Under the pieces are notes generated by a model. It was not told the DNA's origin. It saw nothing but the letters and a program-made list of their open reading frames with translations, and made no database searches. From an uncultured Ruminiclostridium sp. (GTDB lineage Bacteria > Bacillota > Clostridia > Oscillospirales > Ruminococcaceae), in assembly GCA_910579265.1 (NCBI GenBank), contig CAJTTE010000005.1:40782-79937 (forward strand): a stretch of DNA of 39,156 bases, given 5' to 3'. Of the stretch, positions 1 through 6,780 are shown in pieces. Position 1 is the stretch's first letter. Each line of letters starts with the position of its first letter. A program made the position numbers and the translations under genes.

Positions 1-12
1 TGTATCTTTTTT

Positions 13-245
13 GAGGAATCGCTCCGCTTCGCTTCGCTCTTCTGATGATATAATATCATACGTTTGACAAAGATATACGGTTATTCCTCTAATGCTTAAC
101 ATAAAGAAGCGAAACACTATTTATGTTCTGCATTCCCTAAAAGAGCATAAATAGCTTGACATAGATCACTTTAAAAAGCAGCCGCTGAAACGGCTGCTTT
201 TTTTGAGCCTTAACAAAAAACCACCCCTAAGAGGTGGTTTACATC
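13..245. mobile_element. Non-autonomous IS200/IS605-type element (solo ends, PATE-like)
   Basis: The segment starting GAGGAATCGCTCCGCTT matches the sequence at about 35246, just upstream of the decayed IS200 transposase in this window. It ends with a hairpin of the IS200 right-end type (AACCACC/GGTGGTT, 219-239). Between the two ends lies no transposase, only a second strong hairpin (173-204, GCAGCCG/CGGCTGC followed by a T run) that can also act as a terminator. The same two-hairpin order occurs at the other right-end relics (20326-20434 in reverse, 36131-36250). I infer an internally deleted derivative mobilised by, or left over from, a full IS200 copy. Exact ends are uncertain because such elements have no inverted repeats. 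Confidence 0.55.
173..204. terminator. Strong hairpin with T tract, likely bidirectional terminator
   Basis: AAAAAGCAGCCG, a six-base loop, then CGGCTGCTTTTTTT: a perfect stem flanked by A and T runs, so it can end transcription on either strand. It would serve the minus-strand DUF3795 gene that stops at 390. The same core stem occurs at about 20416, so it may be part of the IS200-like right end and not dedicated to the gene. Confidence 0.7.
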
Positions 246-389
246 CGTCCTTAAAGAAGTACCGTCTTATGCCTGAAGGCATAAATATGAGACGATCAGA
301 ACCGTAAACGGCGGTGCATGAAATGCGCCCTACATCTGACCGTTGACCGTCCCGTCCGGCTTTGCTGTTTTCCCTTAAAACAGGAAATA

Positions 390-932
390 TTATTTTTTCT
401 TTATAAGCTTTAGTTTTATATTTCTTCTGTCTGCGATCCTTTGGAACACCTCTGCCGCATACGAACATTGTGCCTTAAATGGTAGTGCAGACAATTCCTT
501 ATTGGATTGTATTTGCCTCATTGCTTCTTGTAGCTCCGAAAGTTCTAATAAGTTGACCGCCACACAAAAGAAATTTTTTCTGCGTCCGTCATTATAATTA
601 GAAAGCAAGTGGGAAAGAATAAGTCTTTTTTTCTGTTGTTCAAGATTATATTGCTCGATTCCTATGCTTTGCGCTTTTTCTAAATCTGCCTTTCGCCTCC
701 TATGAGTGATAAAAGAATCATATTCATCGATGTGTTGATATTTTTCGCATGGATATTGTTTGCATTCATGACAATATTCAATCATTCCATGTTCAAAACT
801 GCATTTCGCAATCTTACAGGATTGATTACCATTACCGCAACCGCCGCAGTACTCTCCTAACAACATAGGACACAATCCGCAATTCAATCCGCAAAGAGAA
901 AATAATTGATTTTTACGTCTAAAATTTTTCAT
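390..932 (-). CDS. DUF3795 domain protein (Cys-rich, metal-binding-like)
   Basis: 180 residues. The N-terminal half is rich in paired cysteines: CGLNCGLCPM at about residues 14-23, CGGCGNG at 29-35, then SCKIAKC, YCHECK and YPCEKY by residue 65. This is the pattern of DUF3795 (PF12675), small clostridial proteins of unknown function; the cysteines suggest zinc or Fe-S binding, which is inference. The C-terminal half is charged and helical with no known motif, ending in a lysine-rich tail. The ATG start sits just before the Cys region, where family members normally begin. No operon partner lies within 60 bp; the next minus-strand gene upstream ends at 1001. No signal peptide or membrane segment, so cytoplasmic. 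Confidence 0.75.
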   Translation of the reverse strand: MKNFRRKNQLFSLCGLNCGLCPMLLGEYCGGCGNGNQSCKIAKCSFEHGMIEYCHECKQYPCEKYQHIDEYDSFITHRRRKADLEKAQSIGIEQYNLEQQKKRLILSHLLSNYNDGRRKNFFCVAVNLLELSELQEAMRQIQSNKELSALPFKAQCSYAAEVFQRIADRRNIKLKLIKKK

Positions 933-1000
933 ATTATCAGACTGGCAAATCCCTGTTTTTTCTATATTAATTTCCTATATTTACTATGCAACTATATTCT

Positions 1001-1471
1001 CTATCGCAAACACTCATCTATATATTCCATAGGTACGTCCATGCGCTCTGCTACCTGCTCCGGTGTCATTCCTCTGTCTATAAATCTTTTACAAACCGCT
1101 TTCATATTTTCGCCTACTTCGATAATATGCCTGTCCGGGTCATAGAAGCGGACCACACGCTGTCCCCACGAATGCTCCTTGATCGGGTGAACATATTGAA
1201 CATCACATTTCCCGAGGTTTTCCGCAAATCTATCAAAATCATCTTTCTCAAAATAAATTTCAAAGTTATTGCCTCCGAAAGAAATATCTTTTGAGCCAAT
1301 AAATTCCTTGTATGTTTCCAGCGTCTGCAAGGCTAAACCGCCTGTTAAGGTCTTATTTGCACCAAAGTCCGTGACTACCCGAAGCCCCAAAACTCTTTTA
1401 TAAAATTCAACGCTTTTATCCATATCCGTTACAACTAACATAGGATTCATCATGTACCTGCACACTTTCAT
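1001..1471 (-). CDS. VOC (glyoxalase/bleomycin-resistance/dioxygenase) family protein
   Basis: From the ATG at 1471 the protein is about 156 residues. It has the two half-barrel pattern of VOC proteins: MLVVTDMDKSVEFYKRVLGL near the N-terminus, then FGGNNFEIYFE, and VRFYDPDRHIIEVGE carrying the second-half His and Glu metal ligands. A C-terminal helical tail, about 35 residues with GMTPEQVAERMDVP, follows the VOC fold. Substrate is unknown; relatives include lactoylglutathione lyases and antibiotic-binding proteins. The same frame is open upstream to about 1741 with a possible GTG at 1690, giving 229 residues, but the extra part is not VOC-like and the family start fits 1471 or the nearby ATGs at 1453 and 1450. 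No clear ribosome site precedes any of these. Confidence 0.7.
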   Translation of the reverse strand: MKVCRYMMNPMLVVTDMDKSVEFYKRVLGLRVVTDFGANKTLTGGLALQTLETYKEFIGSKDISFGGNNFEIYFEKDDFDRFAENLGKCDVQYVHPIKEHSWGQRVVRFYDPDRHIIEVGENMKAVCKRFIDRGMTPEQVAERMDVPMEYIDECLR

Positions 1472-1800
1472 AATAATCAGAGCGTTTTCAATGCCTTTTC
1501 GATTTCTGCCATATCCTTTTTCTATCAATGGACGTATACCGTCTTTGTACTTTGATGGATCAGCGCCTTGCAAAAAAGACAATATTATCGGGATATACTG
1601 TGGTTTTGCCGATCTCACCTGTGAAAGAGCTTTTTTGTCACTATGTCCGATGCGGAGCTTATTATCGGTTTCCCTGATTTGCCCCGACACGAAACCCGAT
1701 AAAACTTTCGCAAGCTTTTTGTTGATATCTGCTTTTGTCGTTTATATTCAACATAAAATACATTTATCCGGTCATTGGCATCATATGCTTTCCGTGAAAC
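1472..1800 (-). other. Gap with open frame of unknown origin fused to the VOC gene
   Basis: The minus-strand frame of the VOC gene stays open here for about 90 codons without an ATG, after a TAA at about 1742. The translation has a plausible composition (for example SAKPQYIPIILSFLQGAD and a basic GYGRNRKGIENA) but I recognise no family. It could be the 3' remnant of a lost gene joined to the VOC gene, or a real N-terminal extension started at GTG 1690. Positions 1743-1800 show nothing notable. Confidence 0.35.
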
Positions 1801-2736
1801 TCAATTTCTTAACCTTTTTATAAGCTTATAAAGAACCTCACTTTCTGAAACCAACGGTGAACTGTGAGCAAAAAAAACAATTCCTCCGCACGGAGCCTTG
1901 ATTTCTTCAAGAACCGTATTTTCATAGGGATGAAGTATCTCGGCCATGATCTCACCCTGTGTCACTTCGTCACCCGGTTTCTTTATACTTCTGTAAAAGC
2001 CTCCCATAGACGATCTAACAGGCATAAGGGCATCTTCCTCAAGAGTAGTTGCCATATAGCCGCCATGACACTGATACTTTATTATACCCATTCTTGAAAG
2101 AAATCTTAAAACAGAAGCTACGGCAACCTCTGCGCTTTTATCGTCTATATTCTCGGTCTCGTTGGTATAAACCGAAAAAGCGCTGGTATTATTCATTTGC
2201 CAGTTGTAATTCAATGTGGCCTCGTCAAAGGAACGCGGTTTTCTGAGTATAACATAAGGAAGCCCGAAAAGGTTGGCCAAACTGGTATTTTCCTTTCCTG
2301 TTTCCATCATTCTCACATGTGGGACAAAATCACCCGGTACATAAAACGATGCAAACTGAATACCGTATTGATAACCGCTAACGGCATTAAGAAGCTCGGC
2401 CGCAATTCTCTGAGTAGGCTCGCCGAATATATTTCCCGGAAAATCTCGGTTAATATCTCTGTTATCATTGCACCAGAATCGGCTTCCGATATTTACGGAA
2501 AAAGGATTTACACATGGTATCACCGAGATTTCATGATCATAGCTTATTTTACATTGCTTTTCCAACTCGCCTAAAGCCTTTATGAGCTTTGAGCATATAT
2601 AAAGCTGCTGGATCTCATTTCCCCTCAGTGCTCCCACGATACAGCATGATTTCTCACCTTTGTTGAAACGATAAGCGCTGACATTAAAATCCCCGCGGTA
2701 TGCCGACGTAAATTTATAAATAATATCCTTTATCAT
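1801..2736 (-). CDS. M14 AstE/AspA-like protein lacking zinc ligands (predicted inactive paralog)
   Basis: 311 residues with the overall shape of succinylglutamate desuccinylase/aspartoacylase (M14) proteins: central DNRDINRDFPGN (residues 91-102), equal to the DMNRIFPG substrate-binding region of the neighbouring paralog, and a C-terminal beta domain. The zinc site is broken. The HGDE motif of the paralog is RGNE (residues 38-41, His to Arg), the IDIHSS motif is GIQFAS (125-130, His lost), and the catalytic-Glu segment VVEMG is replaced near SVYTN (188-192). The ATG overlaps the upstream TGA (ATGA) and has GGAGGGGG ahead of it, so it is translationally coupled to the active paralog. I infer a regulatory or substrate-binding partner, or a protein of altered chemistry. 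It is last in the galE operon. Confidence 0.75.
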   Translation of the reverse strand: MIKDIIYKFTSAYRGDFNVSAYRFNKGEKSCCIVGALRGNEIQQLYICSKLIKALGELEKQCKISYDHEISVIPCVNPFSVNIGSRFWCNDNRDINRDFPGNIFGEPTQRIAAELLNAVSGYQYGIQFASFYVPGDFVPHVRMMETGKENTSLANLFGLPYVILRKPRSFDEATLNYNWQMNNTSAFSVYTNETENIDDKSAEVAVASVLRFLSRMGIIKYQCHGGYMATTLEEDALMPVRSSMGGFYRSIKKPGDEVTQGEIMAEILHPYENTVLEEIKAPCGGIVFFAHSSPLVSESEVLYKLIKRLRN

Positions 2737-3668
2737 CTTCCCCCTCCGAGAATCCGGGCTATCAGGCTTCCCGCGGATACCACGGGATATTCTCTTAACG
2801 TAAATACCATCCCGGACACGGGAGAGAATATCTCCTCCTCGATTTCACCCGTAAACACATTAAGAACATCTCCTATATGATCGCCCTCGCAGATCCCTAT
2901 CCAATGATTTACCGAAGGCATAAAAACCCCGCTCTTGTTGCAGTGGATATATGTTACCTCGCCGTCACTGGATACGATGGGATTTGAAACTTCTCCGACT
3001 TTTCCTGACCATATTCCGAGATGAGACATCAAAGAAAAAATTCCGTCCAGTATCCTGTCTCCGTATTCCTTTGTTATTCTGGAGCCGGCACCCATTTCAA
3101 CCACGAGACACGGAGTGCCCAAAGCGTTTAGAGAAGCCGATAAAGATGACATACGTACTGCCGGACTGTTTCCCACCCATACGAAATCAGCATTTAGGAG
3201 CTTTGCGTAAGGAAGAAGCTTTACCGATTCCTCCGCGCTGATCCTGACCTGTGGAATTTCTCTGAGGAAAATATCGCTTGAATGTATATCTATACAAAGA
3301 TCGGCGCCTTTAATATCATCAACTACCTGTTTAGCCATACGTTCCCAAGGAGTGCCGTCGTCACCTCCCGGAAAAATACGGTTCATATCGATCTCATATA
3401 CAGGTATCTGACGTGAAATAGCGTCAGCTCCCAAAGGATTAAGCATAGGATAAACGTCAACAATACCGTTAAGCTCGGTAAATTCCCGGTTGATCCTGCG
3501 TATCAGCTCATAACAGATATACTGTCCTTCAAGCTCGTCGCCGTGTATACCCGTTACAACGGCTATTCTCTTTTGTCCCTCTGCATCTTCCTTAGGAGCA
3601 AGGCGGTTTTTCTTTATAACCGCAGTTTCATCCGCCGTAAGCTTACAGGAAGCAACAATATCCAGCAT
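2733..3668 (-). CDS. M14 family zinc deacylase (succinylglutamate desuccinylase/aspartoacylase-like)
   Basis: About 311 residues from the ATG at 3668. That start is chosen because GGAGG lies five bases upstream; a GTG at 3680 would overlap this ribosome site. Numbered from the GTG, the zinc site is complete: GIHGDE (His46, Glu49), a downstream DIHSSD (His133), the substrate Arg/Asn in DMNRIFPG (98-105), and catalytic Glu195 in VVEMG. The family removes acyl groups from amines or amino acids (N-acetylaspartate, succinylglutamate); the substrate here is unknown. It begins 31 bases after galE and overlaps the inactive paralog by four bases, so the three genes are probably one transcript. No signal peptide: cytoplasmic. 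The link to galE could mean an acylated amino-sugar or nucleotide-sugar substrate, which is speculation. Confidence 0.85.
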   Translation of the reverse strand: MLDIVASCKLTADETAVIKKNRLAPKEDAEGQKRIAVVTGIHGDELEGQYICYELIRRINREFTELNGIVDVYPMLNPLGADAISRQIPVYEIDMNRIFPGGDDGTPWERMAKQVVDDIKGADLCIDIHSSDIFLREIPQVRISAEESVKLLPYAKLLNADFVWVGNSPAVRMSSLSASLNALGTPCLVVEMGAGSRITKEYGDRILDGIFSLMSHLGIWSGKVGEVSNPIVSSDGEVTYIHCNKSGVFMPSVNHWIGICEGDHIGDVLNVFTGEIEEEIFSPVSGMVFTLREYPVVSAGSLIARILGGGR

Positions 3669-3699
3669 ATGCTCCTCCACAAACCGACTGGTAAAATTT

Positions 3700-4695
3700 T
3701 TACTGATTCTTTACAAAGTTCCACGCATCACGGCACATCTGTTCGATACCCCGCTCTGCCTTCCATTTAAGCTCTTTATTGGCCTTTTCAGGATTTGAGT
3801 AGCAGGCTGCGGCATCTCCGGCCCGTCTTCCAGCAATGACATATGGTACCTTTACTCCGTTTATCTTTTCAAATGCGTTTATTATCTCAAGCACGGAATA
3901 ACCGTTGCCGGTACCGAGGTTATAAGCGATAGCACCGGTATTTCTGCGTACCGAATCGATTGCGGCCAGATGCCCCTTAGCCAGATCCACAACATGGATA
4001 TAATCTCTTATGCAGGTTCCGTCGGGGGTCGGATAATCATTTCCGAACACGGACAGATTAGGACTTTTTCCTGATGCGACCTTAAGAATTATCGGCATAA
4101 GATTATTCGGTATACCGTTGGGATCCTCACCGATCTTTCCGCTTTCATGAGCGCCGATAGGATTAAAGTAACGCAGCAGCGCTATACTCCACCGGCTGTC
4201 GGCGGCGCAAAGCTCCCGGCACATATTTTCTATCATAAGTTTCGTGCTTCCGTAAGGATTTATCGATGACAAAGGAAAGTCCTCGGTAACGGGTACTTTT
4301 TCGGGAATGCCGTATACCGTAGCGGAAGAGCTGAATACAAACCTTCTGCATCCGAATTCTTCCATAACCTCTAATGTGGAAATTGCGGTATCGATATTAT
4401 TGCGATAATACATGACCGGTTTTTCACAGCTTTCACCTACGGCCTTATATCCCGCGAAATGTATTACTTCTTCAATAAAATTTTCCCTGAATATCTTGCG
4501 AAGAAGCTCCTTATCCGCCGCATCCCCCTCGTAAAAACCGAATCCCTTACCGGTAATGTCCTGTATAGCGTTTATAACCCCCGGTTTGGAATTGAAAAAA
4601 TTATCGATGACAATTACGTCCTCTCCCGCTTCAAGAAGCTCGACCACAGTATGAGAACCTATAAAACCCGTACCGCCCGTAACCAAAACAGCCAT
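3700..4695 (-). CDS. galE: UDP-glucose 4-epimerase
   Basis: 331 residues from the ATG at 4695, chosen because GGAGGT lies six bases upstream. A longer frame to 4743 adds 16 residues with no family counterpart. It is an extended short-chain dehydrogenase: NAD-binding TGGTGFIGSH at residues 6-15, Ser123/Ser124 in FSSSATVYG, and the catalytic Tyr148-x-x-x-Lys152 in NPYGSTK. The downstream RYFNPIGAHESG and ELGWKAE-like (ELKWKAERG) segments are typical of bacterial GalE. It interconverts UDP-glucose and UDP-galactose in the Leloir pathway and for glycan synthesis. First gene of an operon with two M14 proteins and preceded by a consensus promoter (4778-4806). Confidence 0.96.
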   Translation of the reverse strand: MAVLVTGGTGFIGSHTVVELLEAGEDVIVIDNFFNSKPGVINAIQDITGKGFGFYEGDAADKELLRKIFRENFIEEVIHFAGYKAVGESCEKPVMYYRNNIDTAISTLEVMEEFGCRRFVFSSSATVYGIPEKVPVTEDFPLSSINPYGSTKLMIENMCRELCAADSRWSIALLRYFNPIGAHESGKIGEDPNGIPNNLMPIILKVASGKSPNLSVFGNDYPTPDGTCIRDYIHVVDLAKGHLAAIDSVRRNTGAIAYNLGTGNGYSVLEIINAFEKINGVKVPYVIAGRRAGDAAACYSNPEKANKELKWKAERGIEQMCRDAWNFVKNQ

Positions 4696-4777
4696 AACGC
4701 TACCTCCGAAAAAAATTTTATTTGTGAAACATCGGGAACGCACATACGGTCCCCGACCGCCTTTTTATACTGGTTTT

Positions 4778-4806
4778 ATTATAACTCCGTTCAAAAAAAA
4801 AGTCAA
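4778..4806 (-). promoter_or_regulatory. Sigma-A promoter of the galE operon
   Basis: On the minus strand TTGACT (4801-4806), a 17-base spacer containing a T tract, then TATAAT (4778-4783). It is 80-110 bases ahead of the galE ATG. Spacing and -10 box are consensus. Confidence 0.85.
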
Positions 4807-4832
4807 CATATATTAAAAAGTCAGACATGATG

Positions 4833-5019
4833 TTTTTAAGGCAACACCGCACAGTGATCGCGTGTGAATTGCGCAGTCGGATATTTCGTCAGCTTTCATA
4901 AATTGGGCGCAGGAATACTGACGTATTTCAAGGAGAATTTGTGTAAGCTGACGGAATATATGCAGGCAAGCCGCACGCAAAGCCGTCAGGCGGTCATTGT
5001 GCAGTATTGCCTTAAAAAA
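4833..5019. repeat. Family A repeat (MITE-like), copy A1
   Basis: A 187-bp non-coding element with inverted ends: TTTTTAAGGCAACACCGC on the left and GCAGTATTGCCTTAAAAAA on the right, the complement of the left with a few changes. The inside (TACTGACGTATTTCAAGGAG, then CGCAAAGCCGTCAGGCGGT) is nearly the same as copy A2 at 6580-6761. No protein-coding capacity and no obvious target duplication. I infer a miniature inverted-repeat element moved by a transposase elsewhere in the genome. Confidence 0.85.
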
Positions 5020-5478
5020 CGATAGCGCTTTGAATCATAAGGATATGCTTTAAAAACTTCGTTGATATATTTCGTTTTTACAGCAGAAAAATACGGATAT
5101 GTTCATTTTAATCACATACCGTTATTGGCTTATAATATGATTTGTTTCATTGTAGCCGTCAATTCATACGTATCTGTATGCGGCAAACATCCATATATTT
5201 ATCACTAAAATAATGATCATATTTGTTACAATGCCGACGTAAAAAACATGCGTACCTACAAAAGCTGTTTTCCCGGCTCAGGAAGATCAGCAATCGAATG
5301 CCTTGAGCTATCCGGGAAACGATCCGGATTTAAACGGTACAAAGCATCGTGCGATATATTTTGCAGTTAAATCAGCAGGTATCCAAAAGCGTCTGTAAGT
5401 GCGTATTCATTTTCTTGGCACCGTTTCGAAAAACAAAAGCCATATCCAAGCAACAGTAAACCGGAAGCTTATAAGCAT
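5020..5478. other. Intergenic sequence without recognised content
   Basis: AT-rich sequence between two repeats. I find no plausible reading frame with a ribosome site, no strong hairpin beyond a short ATCCGG/CCGGAT pair near 5314-5332, and no repeat match. It may be decayed sequence or hold an unrecognised small RNA. Confidence 0.4.
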
Positions 5479-5700
5479 CTGTCCCCATAATGACCGTGCG
5501 TGGATTTTTAAACAGATTTTACCGAAGACAAGGCAAAAATCAAAAGACCCTACGTTGCAAGCCAAGAAATTTTAACACACGATATGTTCGGTCATTTGCC
5601 CGAAGTCGATGCAAGAATTCGCTGACAGAAGAGCAAATGACGAAACGCAAATCATCGGTAAAATATGCCGAAAGGGCGCGTGTAATTCCTATGTGGACAG
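5479..5700. repeat. Family C repeat (MITE-like), copy C1, with an inserted hairpin
   Basis: Bounded by CTGTCCCCATAATGACCGTG and, inverted, CGTGTAATTCCTATGTGGACAG. The core AAGAAATTTTAACnnn...ATCGGTAAAATATGCC is shared with copy C2 at 20861-21011. C1 is about 70 bp longer because of an extra block at about 5579-5645 that contains the inverted pair GGTCATTTGC/GCAAATGAC. The 90-codon frame running through it is an accident: it has no ribosome site and follows the repeat. Confidence 0.7.
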
Positions 5701-5717
5701 TTTCTGAGAAAGCATCA

Positions 5718-5753
5718 ATAAAAACCGGAGCTTCCGAAAAAAGGAAACTCCGG
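5718..5753 (-). terminator. Rho-independent terminator of the rubrerythrin gene
   Basis: On the minus strand CCGGAGTTTCC (5753-5743), a seven-base loop, GGAAGCTCCGG (5735-5725, one G-U pair), then TTTTTATTG. It starts 24 bases after the rubrerythrin stop codon. Confidence 0.85.
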
Positions 5754-5776
5754 CAGATATAAAAATGCTTCAGCTC

Positions 5777-6319
5777 TTAAAAATAACGCTTGAGCAGTCC
5801 GTTAAATGCTTTACCATGTCTTGCTTCATCCTTCGCCATCTCATGGACCGTATCATGAATAGCGTCCAGGCCGAGAGCCTTTGCCTTCTTGGCGATATCC
5901 ATTTTTCCGGCTGTGGCGCCGTGTTCGGCGGATACTCTGAGTTCAAGATTCTTTTTGGTGGAATCAGTGACCACCTCGCCGAGAAGCTCTGCGAACTTAG
6001 CCGCGTGCTCAGCTTCTTCGTATGCTATTCTCTTATATGCTTCGGCAACCTCAGGATAACCCTCTCTGTCGGCAACCCTTGACATTGCGAGATACATACC
6101 TACCTCTGTGCATTCGCCGCTGAAATTCATTCTGAGTCCTTCAAGGATCTCGGGATCAACATCCTTGGCAACGCCTACTCTGTGCTCATCTGCAAAAACA
6201 AGCTCTTCGCCGCTCTGTTCCTCAAATTTTGCTCCGGGGCATCCGCACTGAGGGCATTTTTCGGGGGGCTCGTTTCCTTCATGAACATAACCGCATATGG
6301 GGCAAATATACTTCTTCAT
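5777..6319 (-). CDS. Reverse rubrerythrin (rubredoxin domain N-terminal)
   Basis: 180 residues. An N-terminal rubredoxin-like domain (CPICGY, Cys6/Cys9; CPQC, Cys22/Cys25) precedes a ferritin-like di-iron four-helix domain, the reverse of classical rubrerythrin. This order and the sequence (GECTEVGMYLAMSRVADREG, EEAEHAAKFAE, HDTVHEMAKDEARHG) match clostridial reverse rubrerythrin. It reduces hydrogen peroxide, and in clostridia oxygen, using NAD(P)H-fed electron carriers in the cytoplasm. All expected di-iron Glu/His residues appear present. AGGAG lies ten bases before the ATG. Single-gene unit with its own perfect promoter (6409-6437) and terminator (5718-5753). I see no convincing PerR box. 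Confidence 0.93.
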   Translation of the reverse strand: MKKYICPICGYVHEGNEPPEKCPQCGCPGAKFEEQSGEELVFADEHRVGVAKDVDPEILEGLRMNFSGECTEVGMYLAMSRVADREGYPEVAEAYKRIAYEEAEHAAKFAELLGEVVTDSTKKNLELRVSAEHGATAGKMDIAKKAKALGLDAIHDTVHEMAKDEARHGKAFNGLLKRYF

Positions 6320-6408
6320 AGATGTTTTTCTCCTTTAAATGTAATAAATTTAAGCATTTTTAAAGCGAAAAATCAATAATAGGAATGATTACTGTTTTCA
6401 CTGTTATA

Positions 6409-6437
6409 ATTATATCAATCTTATCGTCAAATGTCAA
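6409..6437 (-). promoter_or_regulatory. Consensus sigma-A promoter of the rubrerythrin gene
   Basis: TTGACA (complement of 6432-6437), 17 bases, TATAAT (complement of 6409-6414): a perfect match at ideal spacing, predicting very strong transcription about 80 bases ahead of the ATG. A plus-strand promoter at 6484-6512 faces the other way. Confidence 0.9.
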
Positions 6438-6483
6438 TAGCTTTTCCAAAATTTGTAAAAGGAAATCTTTTGTGTTTTTGCCA

Positions 6484-6512
6484 TTGACAAATTTTACCGA
6501 ATGTATTAAAAT
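6484..6512 (+). promoter_or_regulatory. Sigma-A promoter directed towards the LRR surface protein gene
   Basis: TTGACA (6484-6489), 17 bases, TAAAAT (6507-6512). The next start codon downstream is at 6781. The transcript would carry all of repeat A2 (6580-6761) in its 5' leader. Confidence 0.75.
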
Positions 6513-6579
6513 TATAGATAAGGATACGCTGTCAGCGTAATCGTACAAATATTAATTTTATTTATGCTCAGTTAAAAAA

Positions 6580-6761
6580 TTTAAGGCAACACCGAACAAT
6601 GTTTGCGTGTGAATTGCGCAGTCAGATTTTTCGTCAGCTTGCATAAATTCGACGCAGGAATACTGACGTATTTCAAGGAGAATTTGTGTAAGATGACGGA
6701 ATATATGCAAGCAAGTCGCACGCAAAGCCGTCAGGCGGTTATTGTGCGGTATTGCCTTAAG
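6580..6761. repeat. Family A repeat (MITE-like), copy A2, inside a gene leader
   Basis: Same structure as A1: TTTAAGGCAACACCGAACAATG at the left, GTGCGGTATTGCCTTAA at the right, with the same interior differing at scattered positions. It ends about 20 bases before the LRR protein ATG, between that gene and its promoter at 6484-6512. The inverted ends could pair in the transcript and bring the start codon close to a large stem. Confidence 0.85.
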
Positions 6762-6780
6762 AAAAGGTATGGTGATGTTT

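Noticed and set aside
166..468. 100-codon minus-strand frame at the left edge
   Set aside because: It overlaps the DUF3795 gene in another frame and runs through the IS200-type hairpins; no ribosome site.
4696..4743. 16-residue N-terminal extension of GalE
   Set aside because: The GGAGGT ribosome site and family start both point to 4695.
5490..5762. 90-codon plus-strand frame
   Set aside because: Lies inside repeat C1; copy C2 has a similar frame only because the repeat sequence is shared.
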